From: JAVVHH01 sp964235765
GTDB taxonomy: Bacteria; Pseudomonadota; Alphaproteobacteria; Acetobacterales; Acetobacteraceae
Direction of reading: 5' to 3'
Assembly: GCA_964235765.1 (NCBI GenBank)
Contig: CAXSDH010000009.1
Location: forward strand, 1 to 64,000
DNA length: 64,000 nt
Made by a program: the position numbers and the translations under genes. Below, piece after piece: positions 17,593 to 26,954 of this stretch. Numbering within the stretch: position 1 is the first letter of the stretch; each line of letters starts with the position of its first letter. The notes below the pieces were generated by a model. It worked only from the letters and a program-made list of their open reading frames with translations. It was not told where the DNA came from and did no database searches.

Positions 17593-18486
17593 ATGCGCAT
17601 ATTGTTCATCACCGCCACGCGAATCGGCGATGCGGTCCTCTCCACGGGCCTGCTGGACCACCTGCTGCGAACCTATCCGGAGGCGCGCTTCACCATCGCC
17701 TGCGGCCGGGTCGCGGAAGGCGTGTTCCTGCGTATGCCGCGGCGGGAGCGGACCCTTATCGTGGACAAGCAGCGGCTCGACCTGCATTGGCTGACGCTGT
17801 GGCGAGCGACCGTCGGCACGGTGTGGGACCTTGTAGTGGACCTGCGCGGCTCCGCCTTGTCGTTCCTGATCCCTGCCCGGCGTCGCGCGGTGATGCGCGG
17901 CGGCCGCGGGCCGGGCCATAAGCTGGCGCAGTTGGGCGCGGCCCTGGGCTTGGCCCCGCCCCCGCTGCCCATCGGCTGGACCGGCCCGGCCGATGAGGAA
18001 AGGGCGGCGGAGTTGCTGCCGGACGGACCCTTGATTGGGCTGGGGCCGACGGCCAACTGGTCGGGGAAGGTTTGGCCGCCGGAGCGGTTCGTGGCGCTGT
18101 TCCAGGCCCTCGCGGCCTGGTTCCCCGGCGCACGCGCGGTGGTGTTCGCCGGGCCCGGCGCCGCCGAACGGGCCATGGCCGCCCCGGTGCTGAACGGCAT
18201 CCCGGAGGCGGTCGACCTGGCAGGCTGCCTGTCCCTACCCGAGGCCACCGCGTGCCTGGCCCGCTGCGCCCTGTTCGTCGGCAACGATTCCGGCCTGATG
18301 CACCTTGCCGCCGCGGCCGGGACGCCCACCCTGGGCCTTTTCGGGCCCACGCCGTCCCGCGAGTATAGCCCGGCCGGGCGCCGGACCGCGGTGGCGCTTG
18401 CGGCCGGCCCGGAGGGTGCGGCGCCGATGGAGGACCTGCATCTGGAAACCGCCGTGGCCGCCGCGCAACGGCTGCTGGCGGCATGA
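17593..18486 (+). CDS. Glycosyltransferase family 9 (heptosyltransferase-like)
   Basis: This is a 297-residue GT-B fold glycosyltransferase of the LPS heptosyltransferase family. The N-terminal opening MRILFITATRIGDAVLSTG and the nucleotide-sugar site FVGNDSGLMHLAAAAGTP are diagnostic, as is the LGPTANWSGKVWPPERF stretch. It probably adds a sugar to an LPS core or a related envelope glycan at the cytoplasmic face. It is the first gene of a coupled set: its TGA overlaps the ATG of the next glycosyltransferase (ATGA at 18483). The exact sugar and acceptor cannot be read. At 297 residues it is somewhat shorter than WaaC/WaaF (about 320-350). Confidence 0.9.
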   Translation: MRILFITATRIGDAVLSTGLLDHLLRTYPEARFTIACGRVAEGVFLRMPRRERTLIVDKQRLDLHWLTLWRATVGTVWDLVVDLRGSALSFLIPARRRAVMRGGRGPGHKLAQLGAALGLAPPPLPIGWTGPADEERAAELLPDGPLIGLGPTANWSGKVWPPERFVALFQALAAWFPGARAVVFAGPGAAERAMAAPVLNGIPEAVDLAGCLSLPEATACLARCALFVGNDSGLMHLAAAAGTPTLGLFGPTPSREYSPAGRRTAVALAAGPEGAAPMEDLHLETAVAAAQRLLAA

Positions 18487-19493
18487 GGGTCGCGCACGTC
18501 ATGGCTGGCGCGCGAGAGGGGGGCGCCGAGCTGTTCTTCGAGCGGCTGACCGGGGCGCTGCACCGGGCAGGCGACACCGTGCTTCCGGTGATCCGGAGGG
18601 ACCCAAGCCGGGCCGCGCGCCTGGCCGCCTGCGGGACCGCACCCGTGCAACTCGGCTTCGGCGGCGCGCTCGATCTGCTGACCCGGCCGCTTCTGGCCCG
18701 GACCTTGCGCGCCTTCGCGCCACGGGTCGCCGTCGCCTGGATGAACCGCGCGGCCAGGGTGGCGCCCCGCGGCGACTGGGCCTTGGCCGGGCGCCTGGGC
18801 GGCTACTACGACCTTCGGTATTACCGCGCCTGCGATCATCTGCTCGGCAACACGAGAGGCGTCGTCGCTTGGATAATCGCCCAAGGGTGGCCGGCGGCGC
18901 GCGTGCAACATCTGCCAAACTTCGCGCCCGACCTGCTCGGCGCCGCGCCCGTCCCTCGTCCGCCCGGCCCGATGGTGCTGGCCTTGGGCCGGCTGCATCG
19001 CAACAAGGCGTTCGATGTGCTCGTCCGTGCCTTGCGCCACTTGCCCGGGGTTCACGTCGTGATCGCCGGCGAAGGGCCGGAGCGCGGCGCGCTGGAGGCG
19101 CTGGCCCGCGCGGAGGGGGTTGCGGACCGCCTGCACCTGCCGGGATGGCGGCGCGACCAGGCGGGGTTGCTGGCCGCCTGCGACCTTCTGGTATGCCCCA
19201 GCCGCTCCGAGGTGCTGGGCAACGTCGTCATCGAGGCGTTCTCCGCCGCACGGCCGGTGGTCGCCGCCGATGCGGCCGGCCCGGTGGAGCTGATCGACCC
19301 CGGCCGTACCGGCCTGCTGGTGGCGCGCGAAGACCCGCACGCACTGGCGGACGCCATTCGAGCCGTGCTGGACGATGCCGCGCTGGCCGCGCGCTTGGGC
19401 AGCGCCGGCCGGGCGCAGTATGAGACCGAACACGCGGAGGCGCCCGTGGTCCGCCGCTGGCGGCAGGCGCTGGCCGCCATGGAACCGGCCTGA
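18483..19493 (+). CDS. Glycosyltransferase, GT4 family
   Basis: This is a 336-residue GT-B retaining glycosyltransferase. The N-terminal acceptor motif MAGAREGGAELFFERL is of GT4 type. The donor-site region in the C-terminal half includes LALGRLHRNKAFDVLVRAL and the E-x7-E-type block SRSEVLGNVVIEAFSAARP. It overlaps the GT9 gene by 4 bp and the asparagine synthase start by 1 bp, so the three are translated as a unit. A role in an LPS-type or exopolysaccharide chain is inferred from its neighbours. Confidence 0.9.
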   Translation: MRVAHVMAGAREGGAELFFERLTGALHRAGDTVLPVIRRDPSRAARLAACGTAPVQLGFGGALDLLTRPLLARTLRAFAPRVAVAWMNRAARVAPRGDWALAGRLGGYYDLRYYRACDHLLGNTRGVVAWIIAQGWPAARVQHLPNFAPDLLGAAPVPRPPGPMVLALGRLHRNKAFDVLVRALRHLPGVHVVIAGEGPERGALEALARAEGVADRLHLPGWRRDQAGLLAACDLLVCPSRSEVLGNVVIEAFSAARPVVAADAAGPVELIDPGRTGLLVAREDPHALADAIRAVLDDAALAARLGSAGRAQYETEHAEAPVVRRWRQALAAMEPA

Positions 19494-21253
19494 TGTGCGG
19501 CATTGCCGGCCTGGTGATGGCGCCCGGCGCGGCGCCCCCCGACGCGGGAACGCTGGCCGCACTCGCCCGCGCGCTGGCCCCTCGCGGCCCCGATGGCGCC
19601 GGGCATTCCGTGGTCGGCCGCACCGCCCTGGTGCACACGCGGCTGGCGATCATCGACGTGGAGGGCGGTGACCAGCCGCTGTTCGCCGGCGCCGCCGCGC
19701 TGGTGGCCAATGGCGAGGTCTACAACTACCGCGAGCTGCGCCAGGGCCTGCCCGGCGCCCGCTTCGTCACCGACAGCGACTGCGAGCCGCCGCTGCATCT
19801 CTGGCTCAGGGATGGCCCTGCCTATGCCGGAACGCTCCGTGGCATGTACGCCATCGCCATCCACGAACGCGTCCAGCGCAGCGTGACGCTGACCCGTGAC
19901 CCGTTCGGCATCAAGCCTCTATATACTGCGGCGATCGAGGGCGGGCTGGCCTTCGCCTCGGAGCCGCAGGCCCTGCTCGCCGCAGGCCTCGTCAAGCGCG
20001 CCCTGCGCCCGGCCGGGCGGGAGGAGCTGCTGCAGATGCAGTTCACCACCGGGGCGGAAACCATCTTCCCTGGCATCGACCGGGTGCTGCCCGGGGAAAC
20101 CCTGCGGGTGGCGGACGGCCACGTGCTGGACCGCAGCCGCGTCGCCGCGCTGCCGGAGGGCGGGCCGGAGACCATCGGCGAGGCGGCGGCGCTGACCCGG
20201 CTCGACGCGGCGTTGATGCACAGCGTGGACCTGCACCAACGGAGCGACGTGCCGTACGGCATGTTCCTGTCCGGCGGCGTGGACAGCTCCGCCATCCTGG
20301 CCGTCATGGCGCGGCTGAATACGGAAAAGGTGCTGGCCTTCACCGCCGGCTTCGCAGCCCCGGGCGCCGCCGACGAGCGGACGCACGCCGCCGCGGTGGC
20401 CCGCGCGGCCGGCGCCCGGCACGAGACCATCGAGATCACCGAGGCCATGGTGTGGCGGCATCTGCCCGAGATCGTCGCCTGCATGGACGACCCAGCGGCC
20501 GACTACGCCATCATCCCCACCTGGTTCCTCGCCCGTCGCGCGCGCCAGGACGTCAAGGTGGTGCTCTGCGGCGAAGGCGGCGACGAAATTTTCGCAGGCT
20601 ACGGCCGCTACCGCAGCGCGATGCGGCCCTGGTGGCAGGGCGGCCGGGTGATGCGCGCCCGCGGCGCCTTCGACAAGCTGGACGTGCTGCGGACCCGCCC
20701 GGTCGGCTGGCGGGACGGCTTGGTGGCCGCCGAGGGCCAGGCGGCGCTGCCGGGCCGCTCCCGGCTTGCCGTGGCGCAGGCAACCGACATGGCAGATTGG
20801 CTGCCGCACGACTTGCTGCTGAAGCTCGATCGATGCCTGATGGCGCATGCGGTGGAGGGCCGGACGCCGCTGCTGGACGCGGAGGTGGCCGCGGCCGGGT
20901 TCCGGCTGCCGGACGGCCTCAAGGTGCGGGACGGGCGCGGCAAGTGGCTGCTGCGCCGCTGGCTCGAGACGGCCATGCCCGAGGCCCGCCCCTTCGCGCC
21001 CAAGCAGGGCTTCACGGTGCCGATCGGCGCATGGATCGCGGCCCAGGGCGCCCGGCTCGGCCCGCTGGTCGCGGCACAGCCCGGCGTGGCGGAGATCGCC
21101 GACCCCGGCCGGGTCGCCGCGCTGTTCCGGCAGGCCGGCGGGCGGCGGGAGGGGTTTGCCGCGTGGGCGCTGCTGTTCTACGCCCTGTGGCACCGCACCC
21201 ACATCATGGGACAGGCGCCGGCGGGCGACGTGTTCGAGACGCTGTCCAGCTAA
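19493..21253 (+). CDS. asnB: Asparagine synthase (glutamine-hydrolysing)
   Basis: The 586-residue protein has the class II glutaminase domain with catalytic Cys2 (MCGIAGLV), RGPDG (31-35) and the glutamine-binding NGEVYN (73-78). The synthetase domain has the ATP pyrophosphatase loop SGGVDSS at 260-266 and later GEGGDEIFAGYGRYR. All key residues for amide transfer from glutamine look present. It begins one base before the end of the GT4 gene. In such settings AsnB-like proteins often amidate a glycan or cell-surface component rather than make free asparagine; that is inference. The next gene (dihydroorotase) starts 21 bp downstream. Confidence 0.9.
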   Translation: MCGIAGLVMAPGAAPPDAGTLAALARALAPRGPDGAGHSVVGRTALVHTRLAIIDVEGGDQPLFAGAAALVANGEVYNYRELRQGLPGARFVTDSDCEPPLHLWLRDGPAYAGTLRGMYAIAIHERVQRSVTLTRDPFGIKPLYTAAIEGGLAFASEPQALLAAGLVKRALRPAGREELLQMQFTTGAETIFPGIDRVLPGETLRVADGHVLDRSRVAALPEGGPETIGEAAALTRLDAALMHSVDLHQRSDVPYGMFLSGGVDSSAILAVMARLNTEKVLAFTAGFAAPGAADERTHAAAVARAAGARHETIEITEAMVWRHLPEIVACMDDPAADYAIIPTWFLARRARQDVKVVLCGEGGDEIFAGYGRYRSAMRPWWQGGRVMRARGAFDKLDVLRTRPVGWRDGLVAAEGQAALPGRSRLAVAQATDMADWLPHDLLLKLDRCLMAHAVEGRTPLLDAEVAAAGFRLPDGLKVRDGRGKWLLRRWLETAMPEARPFAPKQGFTVPIGAWIAAQGARLGPLVAAQPGVAEIADPGRVAALFRQAGGRREGFAAWALLFYALWHRTHIMGQAPAGDVFETLSS

Positions 21254-21274
21254 AGCCAGCCAAGGGAGGCGCCG

Positions 21275-22600
21275 ATGGCCGAGCATTACGACCTGATGAT
21301 CCGCGGCGGCGTTTGCGTGCTGCCCTGGGGCGAGGCGCAGACGGATGTGGGCGTGCGGGACGGCCGCATCGCCGCCCTGGGCGTCCCCGCGGGTTGCTCG
21401 GCCAGCGAGGTAATGGACGCCGCGGGCCTGCATGTGCTCCCCGGCCTGATCGACCCGCACGTCCATCTGCGGGACCCCGGCGACCCGGCCGTCGAAACCA
21501 TCCCGACCGGAACCAAGGCCGCCGTGCTGGGCGGCTTGGCCGCCGTGTTCGACATGCCGAACACCGCGCCGAGCATCACCGGACCGGAGCGGCTGGCGTG
21601 GAAGCAGGAATACGTGGAACGGGTCGCCTGGTGCGACATGGGCCTGTACGTCGGCGCCGCGAAGACCAACATACCGGCCCTCGCGGACCTCGAACTCGGC
21701 CGCGGCGTTTGCGGCGTGAAGGTCTTCGCCGGCAGCTCGACGGGCGACCTGCTGGTGGAGGACGACGCCACGCTGGAAGCGGTCATGCGCAGCGGGCGGC
21801 GGCGGATCAGCTACCACAGCGAGGACGAGTATCGGCTGCAGGCGCGCAAGCCGCTGTTCAAGTCGGGCGACCCCTACAGCAGCCATGCCGTCTGGCGCGA
21901 CGTGGAATGCGCCTTCCTCGGCACCCGGCGGCTCATGGCCCTGGCCCGCAAGACCGGCCGGCCCGCGCACATCCTGCACGTCTCGACCGCCGAAGAACTC
22001 GGCTACCTGGCCGATTACCGCGACGTCGCCACCGTCGAGCTGCTGGTGAACCACCTGACGCAGGTGGCGCCCGACGTGTATGACCAGCTCGGCGGCTTCG
22101 GCGTGATGAACCCGCCCATCCGGGACCGGCGGCACTTCGAGGCGGCCTGGGCCGCGGTGCGGGACGGTACCGCGGACACGATCGGCTCGGACCACGCGCC
22201 GCACGCGAGAGCGGCCAAGGAGCGCCCGTGGCCGGAGTGCGCGGCCGGGCTGACCGGGGTGCAGACCCTGGCGCCGATCATGCTGGACCATGTGAACGCC
22301 GGCCGCCTGTCGCTGGGGCGGCTGGTCGACCTGATGTGCGCCGGCCCGGCCCGGGTGTACGGCGCCGTCGGCAAGGGCAGGCTTGCCATGGGTTACGACG
22401 CCGACTTCACCCTGGTGGACCTCCGGCACCAGCGCACGATCGAGAACAAGTGGATCGCGTCTCCCTGCGGCTGGACGCCGTTCGACGGCATGCGCGTGAC
22501 CGGTTGGCCGATTGCGACCATCGTTCGCGGCCGGATCGTGATGCGGGACGGCGAGGTGCTTGGCGAGCCCGCCGGCAAGCTGGTGCGCTTCCGGGGGTAG
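21275..22600 (+). CDS. pyrC: Dihydroorotase (class I amidohydrolase)
   Basis: The 441-residue metal-dependent amidohydrolase closes carbamoyl-aspartate to dihydroorotate in pyrimidine synthesis. Zinc-site features in order are DPHVHLRDPG, the lysine expected to be carbamylated in GVKVFAGSS, SYHSEDE, ILHVSTAEE and the catalytic Asp in GSDHAPHA. Length fits the PyrC/PyrX class I group. A very good ribosome site (AAGGGAGG) precedes the ATG. It follows asnB by 21 bp although it has no obvious link to glycans; no other pyrimidine gene is nearby. A related cyclic amidase (allantoinase or hydantoinase) is the main alternative. Confidence 0.83.
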   Translation: MAEHYDLMIRGGVCVLPWGEAQTDVGVRDGRIAALGVPAGCSASEVMDAAGLHVLPGLIDPHVHLRDPGDPAVETIPTGTKAAVLGGLAAVFDMPNTAPSITGPERLAWKQEYVERVAWCDMGLYVGAAKTNIPALADLELGRGVCGVKVFAGSSTGDLLVEDDATLEAVMRSGRRRISYHSEDEYRLQARKPLFKSGDPYSSHAVWRDVECAFLGTRRLMALARKTGRPAHILHVSTAEELGYLADYRDVATVELLVNHLTQVAPDVYDQLGGFGVMNPPIRDRRHFEAAWAAVRDGTADTIGSDHAPHARAAKERPWPECAAGLTGVQTLAPIMLDHVNAGRLSLGRLVDLMCAGPARVYGAVGKGRLAMGYDADFTLVDLRHQRTIENKWIASPCGWTPFDGMRVTGWPIATIVRGRIVMRDGEVLGEPAGKLVRFRG

Positions 22601-22601
22601 C

Positions 22602-23612
22602 CTACTTCCGGCCTCCGCCCTTCCACGCCACCAGCAGCAGCGTGCCGAGGGCCGCCACGTCGAACAAGCTGAGTCCTGCCCGGTGCTGCGCCCCGTGGGC
22701 GATGGCCGCCTGCACCGCGGTGGCCGGGGCCACCGGGCCCGGTGGCGGCGCGGGTTGCCCGGTTCGGGCGGCAAAGGCCTCGGCGCTGCCATGGTGGCTG
22801 GCCCAGACCTTGGTGAACTCCGAGCCCAGCAGGAAGATCAGGCTGGAATAGTATACCCACAGCAGGACGATGATCAGCGCGCCCGCGGCTCCGTAGCTGC
22901 TCGCGACGGCGCTGCTGCCGATGTAGAGGCCGATCAGCGTCTTGCCCACGGTGAACAGAAAGGCCGTGGCCACCGCGCCGACGCCCACGTCCTTCCAGTC
23001 CAGCTTGCGGTCGGGAAGGATTTTGTAGATCGCGGCAAACAACGCAGCCACCATGGCGAACGAGACGATGAAGTTCGCGATCTGCAGCAGCAACTCAGCC
23101 CCGGGCAGGAAGCCGTTGAGGTACTCGCCAAGCGCATTCAGGCCCGCGCTCACCACCAGCGAAGTCAGCAACAGGAATCCCATGGTCGCAACCAGGCCGA
23201 GACTTGCCGCGCGCGCCTTCAACAGGCCGGTGGTCCCGCCCTGCGGCTCCGCCTTCCAGATGGCGTTGAGCGAAGACTGCATCTCGACGAACACGCCGCT
23301 TGCGGTGAGGACGAGGGTGCCGAGGCCGAGCACCGTCGCCCAGATGCCGCTCGTCTTGTTGCTGGCGCTGGCGATCATCGTCTGGACCGCATCGGCGGCC
23401 TTGTCGCCCATCATGCCGCGCAGTTGACCCACCATCGCGCCCTGCGCCGCATCGTGGCCGAACACCAGCCCGGCGATGGCGATGCAGATCACCAGAACCG
23501 GCCCGATGGACAAGATCGTGTAGTAGGCGATCGCGGCGCCGCGGCTCATCGCGTTGTCGACGATGAAGTCGTTCACCGTTTCCTTCAGCATCTGCCAAAC
23601 ACTGCCGATCAT
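22602..23612 (-). CDS. YihY/BrkB family inner-membrane protein
   Basis: This 336-residue membrane protein has six predicted helices and the family opening FIVDNAMSRGAAIAYYTILSIGP. The middle carries the conserved GGTTGLLKARAASLGLV and YKILPDRKLDWKDVG blocks. The C-terminal 80 residues are cytoplasmic and variable, rich in Ala and Pro. The family was once called ribonuclease BN, which is wrong; function is not established. I chose the ATG at 23612 because AAGGGA lies just upstream; an in-frame ATG at 23630 would add six residues. It is convergent with dihydroorotase (1 bp apart) and sits 70 bp after the liv operon on the same strand. Confidence 0.9.
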   Translation of the reverse strand: MIGSVWQMLKETVNDFIVDNAMSRGAAIAYYTILSIGPVLVICIAIAGLVFGHDAAQGAMVGQLRGMMGDKAADAVQTMIASASNKTSGIWATVLGLGTLVLTASGVFVEMQSSLNAIWKAEPQGGTTGLLKARAASLGLVATMGFLLLTSLVVSAGLNALGEYLNGFLPGAELLLQIANFIVSFAMVAALFAAIYKILPDRKLDWKDVGVGAVATAFLFTVGKTLIGLYIGSSAVASSYGAAGALIIVLLWVYYSSLIFLLGSEFTKVWASHHGSAEAFAARTGQPAPPPGPVAPATAVQAAIAHGAQHRAGLSLFDVAALGTLLLVAWKGGGRK

Positions 23613-23682
23613 GGTCCGCCGTCCCTTCATATCCCACGCAACGAACCCCGGCCTGCACGGTTGCAACAGCGCGCGTTGCAAG

Positions 23683-24370
<688 letters not shown>

Positions 24371-24387
<17 letters not shown>

Positions 24388-25102
24388 AGCGATCCCCCAG
24401 ATAGGCGCGGATCACGTCGGGGTGGCGCACCACCTCGGCCGGCGACCCCTGCATCAGCACGCGCCCCAGGTTCAGCACCACCGCGCGGTCCACCAAGGGC
24501 AGCACCACCTCCATCACGTGCTCCACCATGAGCACGGTGATCCCCTGGTCCCGCACGGCGCGCACCAGGGCCACGCCGCTGGCAGCCTCCGTGGGCGTGA
24601 GCCCGGTCAGCATCTCGTCCAGCAACAACAGCCGTGGCCCGGTGGCGAGCGCGCGGGCGATCTCCAGCCGCCGCTTCTCCGGCGGGGTCAGTTGGTGCGC
24701 CGGGGCGTCCACGCGGGCAAGGAGGCCGCAGAACTCCATCACCCGCTGCGCCTCCCGCATTGCGTCGCGCGGGCTCCCATTGCGGGAGAAGGCGCCGACC
24801 ATGACGTTTTCCAGCACCGTCATGCTGTCGAAGCTGCGGACCACCTGGAACGTGCGTGCGACGCCGGCGCGTGAGCAGGCGACCGGCCCCAGGCCGCTGA
24901 TCCGCCGACCCTCGAGCCTGATCTGGCCGCGATCGGGGCTGACCTCGCCGGAGATGGCGTTGAACAAGCTGGTCTTGCCCGCGCCGTTGGGGCCGATCAG
25001 CCCCAGGATCTCGCCTTTCCCGGCGGTAAAGCTGATGTCGACGTTGGCCGCCACGCCCCCGAACGTCTTGCTCACGTGATCGACTTCGAGAAACGCGCTC
25101 AT
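24371..25102 (-). CDS. livG: Branched-chain amino acid ABC transporter ATPase (LivG)
   Basis: This is a 243-residue ABC ATPase of the LivG type. Walker A is GPNGAGKTS, followed by the LivG-specific insertion carrying GVARTFQVVRSF, and Walker B is LLLLDEMLTGL. The usual signature LSGGQ is replaced by LTPPEKRRLEIARAL, an unusual sequence (family consensus ends LxYGxQRRLEIARAL). ATP hydrolysis partnership with LivF should still be possible. The ATG at 25102 overlaps the stop of livM (ATGA). Confidence 0.93.
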
Positions 25103-26082
25103 GGCGGCGTCTTCACGCCCAACAGGCTGACCAGCCCGGCGGGGCGCGCCAGGGCGACGGCCACGATCAGCCCGCCATAGATCATCAGGTCCACCCCCTG
25201 CCCGCCCCCGCCGAGGTAGCTGCGGGTAAGTTCGCTGACCGGGATCAGCACCGCCGCACCCACCAACGGCCCCCACAGGGTGCCGACCCCGCCCAGCACG
25301 GCCGGCAGCGCAATGAGGATGGAAAGGTGCCCGGCCAGGATGCTGTCGGGGTCGATATACCCGACATATTGCGCGTAGATCGCCCCGCCCATGCCGGTCA
25401 GGAAGCCGCTGATCGCCGCCGCCGCCATCTTGGACGGGAAAACCCGAACGCCCAGGCTGCGCGCCGCCACCACGTCGTCCCGCACTGCGCGCCAGGCGAA
25501 ACCCCACGCGCGGCCCTCGATCATGAAAGCCACGATCCAGGTCAGCGCCGCGAAGATCAGCGCCACGTAGTAGAACGGCAGCTTGTTGGTGCGGAACTGC
25601 AAGTCGATAAGGCTCTCGCCCTTGAACGGCACGTAAATGCCGGTGGCGGCGCCCACCCAATCCCAGTTGAGGAACAGCAGATAGCCGATCTCGCCGACGA
25701 CCACGGTGGCGATCGCATAGTAGTGCCCGCTCAGCCGAAAGCACGGCCAGCCCACCAGCAGCGCGCAAAGCCCGCCCACCGCGCCGCCCGCGAACATGCC
25801 GATGGTGGGCGGCACGCCGGCATGCACGAACAGCATCGTGCTGACATACGCGCCGATGCCCATATACAGCGCGTGGCCCAGCGAGATCTGTCCGCAATAA
25901 CCACCCAGGATGTTCCAGGCCTGGCTCAGCCCAGCGAACAGCACGGTTATGATGAGCAGGTTTTGCGCATAAACGTCGCGGATCGGCAGCGGCAGCACGG
26001 CCAGGCCGGCCAGCACCACGCCCCCGACCAGATTCTGCCGCCGCCGCCGGCGCAGGATGGCGTTGTCGGGCAGCTCCATCAA
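25099..26082 (-). CDS. livM: Branched-chain amino acid ABC transporter permease (LivM)
   Basis: This 327-residue permease has about eight to nine membrane helices and the LivM features: an N-terminal hydrophobic block (LAVLPLPIRDVYAQNLLI), WNILGGYCGQISLGHA, and a C-terminal region with LGGVGTLWGPLVGAAVLIP. It overlaps livH at its start (stop of livH at 26079, start here at 26082) and livG at its end, so the four transport genes are coupled. Confidence 0.95.
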   Translation of the reverse strand: MMELPDNAILRRRRRQNLVGGVVLAGLAVLPLPIRDVYAQNLLIITVLFAGLSQAWNILGGYCGQISLGHALYMGIGAYVSTMLFVHAGVPPTIGMFAGGAVGGLCALLVGWPCFRLSGHYYAIATVVVGEIGYLLFLNWDWVGAATGIYVPFKGESLIDLQFRTNKLPFYYVALIFAALTWIVAFMIEGRAWGFAWRAVRDDVVAARSLGVRVFPSKMAAAAISGFLTGMGGAIYAQYVGYIDPDSILAGHLSILIALPAVLGGVGTLWGPLVGAAVLIPVSELTRSYLGGGGQGVDLMIYGGLIVAVALARPAGLVSLLGVKTPP

Positions 26083-26954
26083 ATCTTGCCGAACAGGCCG
26101 CGCGGCCGGACCATCAGCACCGCCAGGTAGACCGCGAACATCCCGACCTGCTTGAGGCTGGGCTCCAACACCAGCGCGGTGATCGCCTCCACTTCGCCGA
26201 TGACGATACCCGCCACCAGCGCGCCCAGGATCGAGCCGAAGCCGCCTAGCGCCACCGTCACGTAGGCGATCAGCGCAAAGTTGGCGCCGACGTTGGGCGA
26301 CACGTAATAGAACGCGATCAGCATCACCCCCGCGACGCCTACCGTGGCCGACCCCAGCCCCCAGCCGAGCGCAAAGATGCGATCCCGGTCGATGCCGATC
26401 AGCGCCACGGCGTCCCGGTCCTCCCGCGTCGCTTCAAGGGCGCGGCCGAACTCGGTGCGGTTCACCAGCATGAGCCCCCCGAACGCCAGCAGGCAGACCA
26501 GGCTTGCCGCCAGCTGCGGTAGCGGCACGAACACGCCGGCCAGGTTGGCCGTGCGGTTGCTCAGCCACGTGCCGCTGAGCGAGCGGAAATCCCCTCCCCA
26601 AATGAACTGCGCCGCCCCGCGGATGAAGATCGCCAGCCCGAAGGTGGCGAAAATCTGCACCATGCCGCGATTGAACCGCACGCCCAATGCCCGGGCGATG
26701 ATGCCGCGGTAGATCGCCACGCCCAGCCCGAACATCAGCAGGCACACCAGCGGCAGTTGCAGCAGCGGATCGAGCCCGGTCAGCCCGAAGATGACGACGG
26801 CGGCATACATCGCCAACATCAGCATCTCGCCATGCGCGAAGTTCACCACGTCCATCAAGCCGAAGATCAGCGACAGCCCGGCTGCGACCAGCGCATAGAT
26901 CAGCCCCATGAGCAGCCCGCTCACCAGCGCCTGCGCGACAAGCTCGCCGCTCAA
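26079..26954 (-). CDS. livH: Branched-chain amino acid ABC transporter permease (LivH)
   Basis: This is a 291-residue permease with the LivH signature GLIYALVAAGLSLIFGLMDV then NFAHGEML. I place the start at a TTG (26954) that overlaps the stop of the preceding hydantoinase gene (TTGA). This gives the usual ten residues before the first helix (MSGELVAQALVSG). Downstream alternatives are GTG at 26924 and ATG at 26909, which would remove part of the first helix. Conserved loop GFGSILGALVAGIVIGE is intact. Confidence 0.92.
   Translation of the reverse strand: MSGELVAQALVSGLLMGLIYALVAAGLSLIFGLMDVVNFAHGEMLMLAMYAAVVIFGLTGLDPLLQLPLVCLLMFGLGVAIYRGIIARALGVRFNRGMVQIFATFGLAIFIRGAAQFIWGGDFRSLSGTWLSNRTANLAGVFVPLPQLAASLVCLLAFGGLMLVNRTEFGRALEATREDRDAVALIGIDRDRIFALGWGLGSATVGVAGVMLIAFYYVSPNVGANFALIAYVTVALGGFGSILGALVAGIVIGEVEAITALVLEPSLKQVGMFAVYLAVLMVRPRGLFGKI

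Noticed and set aside
19919..22792. An open frame of about 957 codons on the - strand opposite asnB and dihydroorotase
   Set aside because: Spans three real genes on the other strand, has composition of a shadow frame and no recognisable motif.
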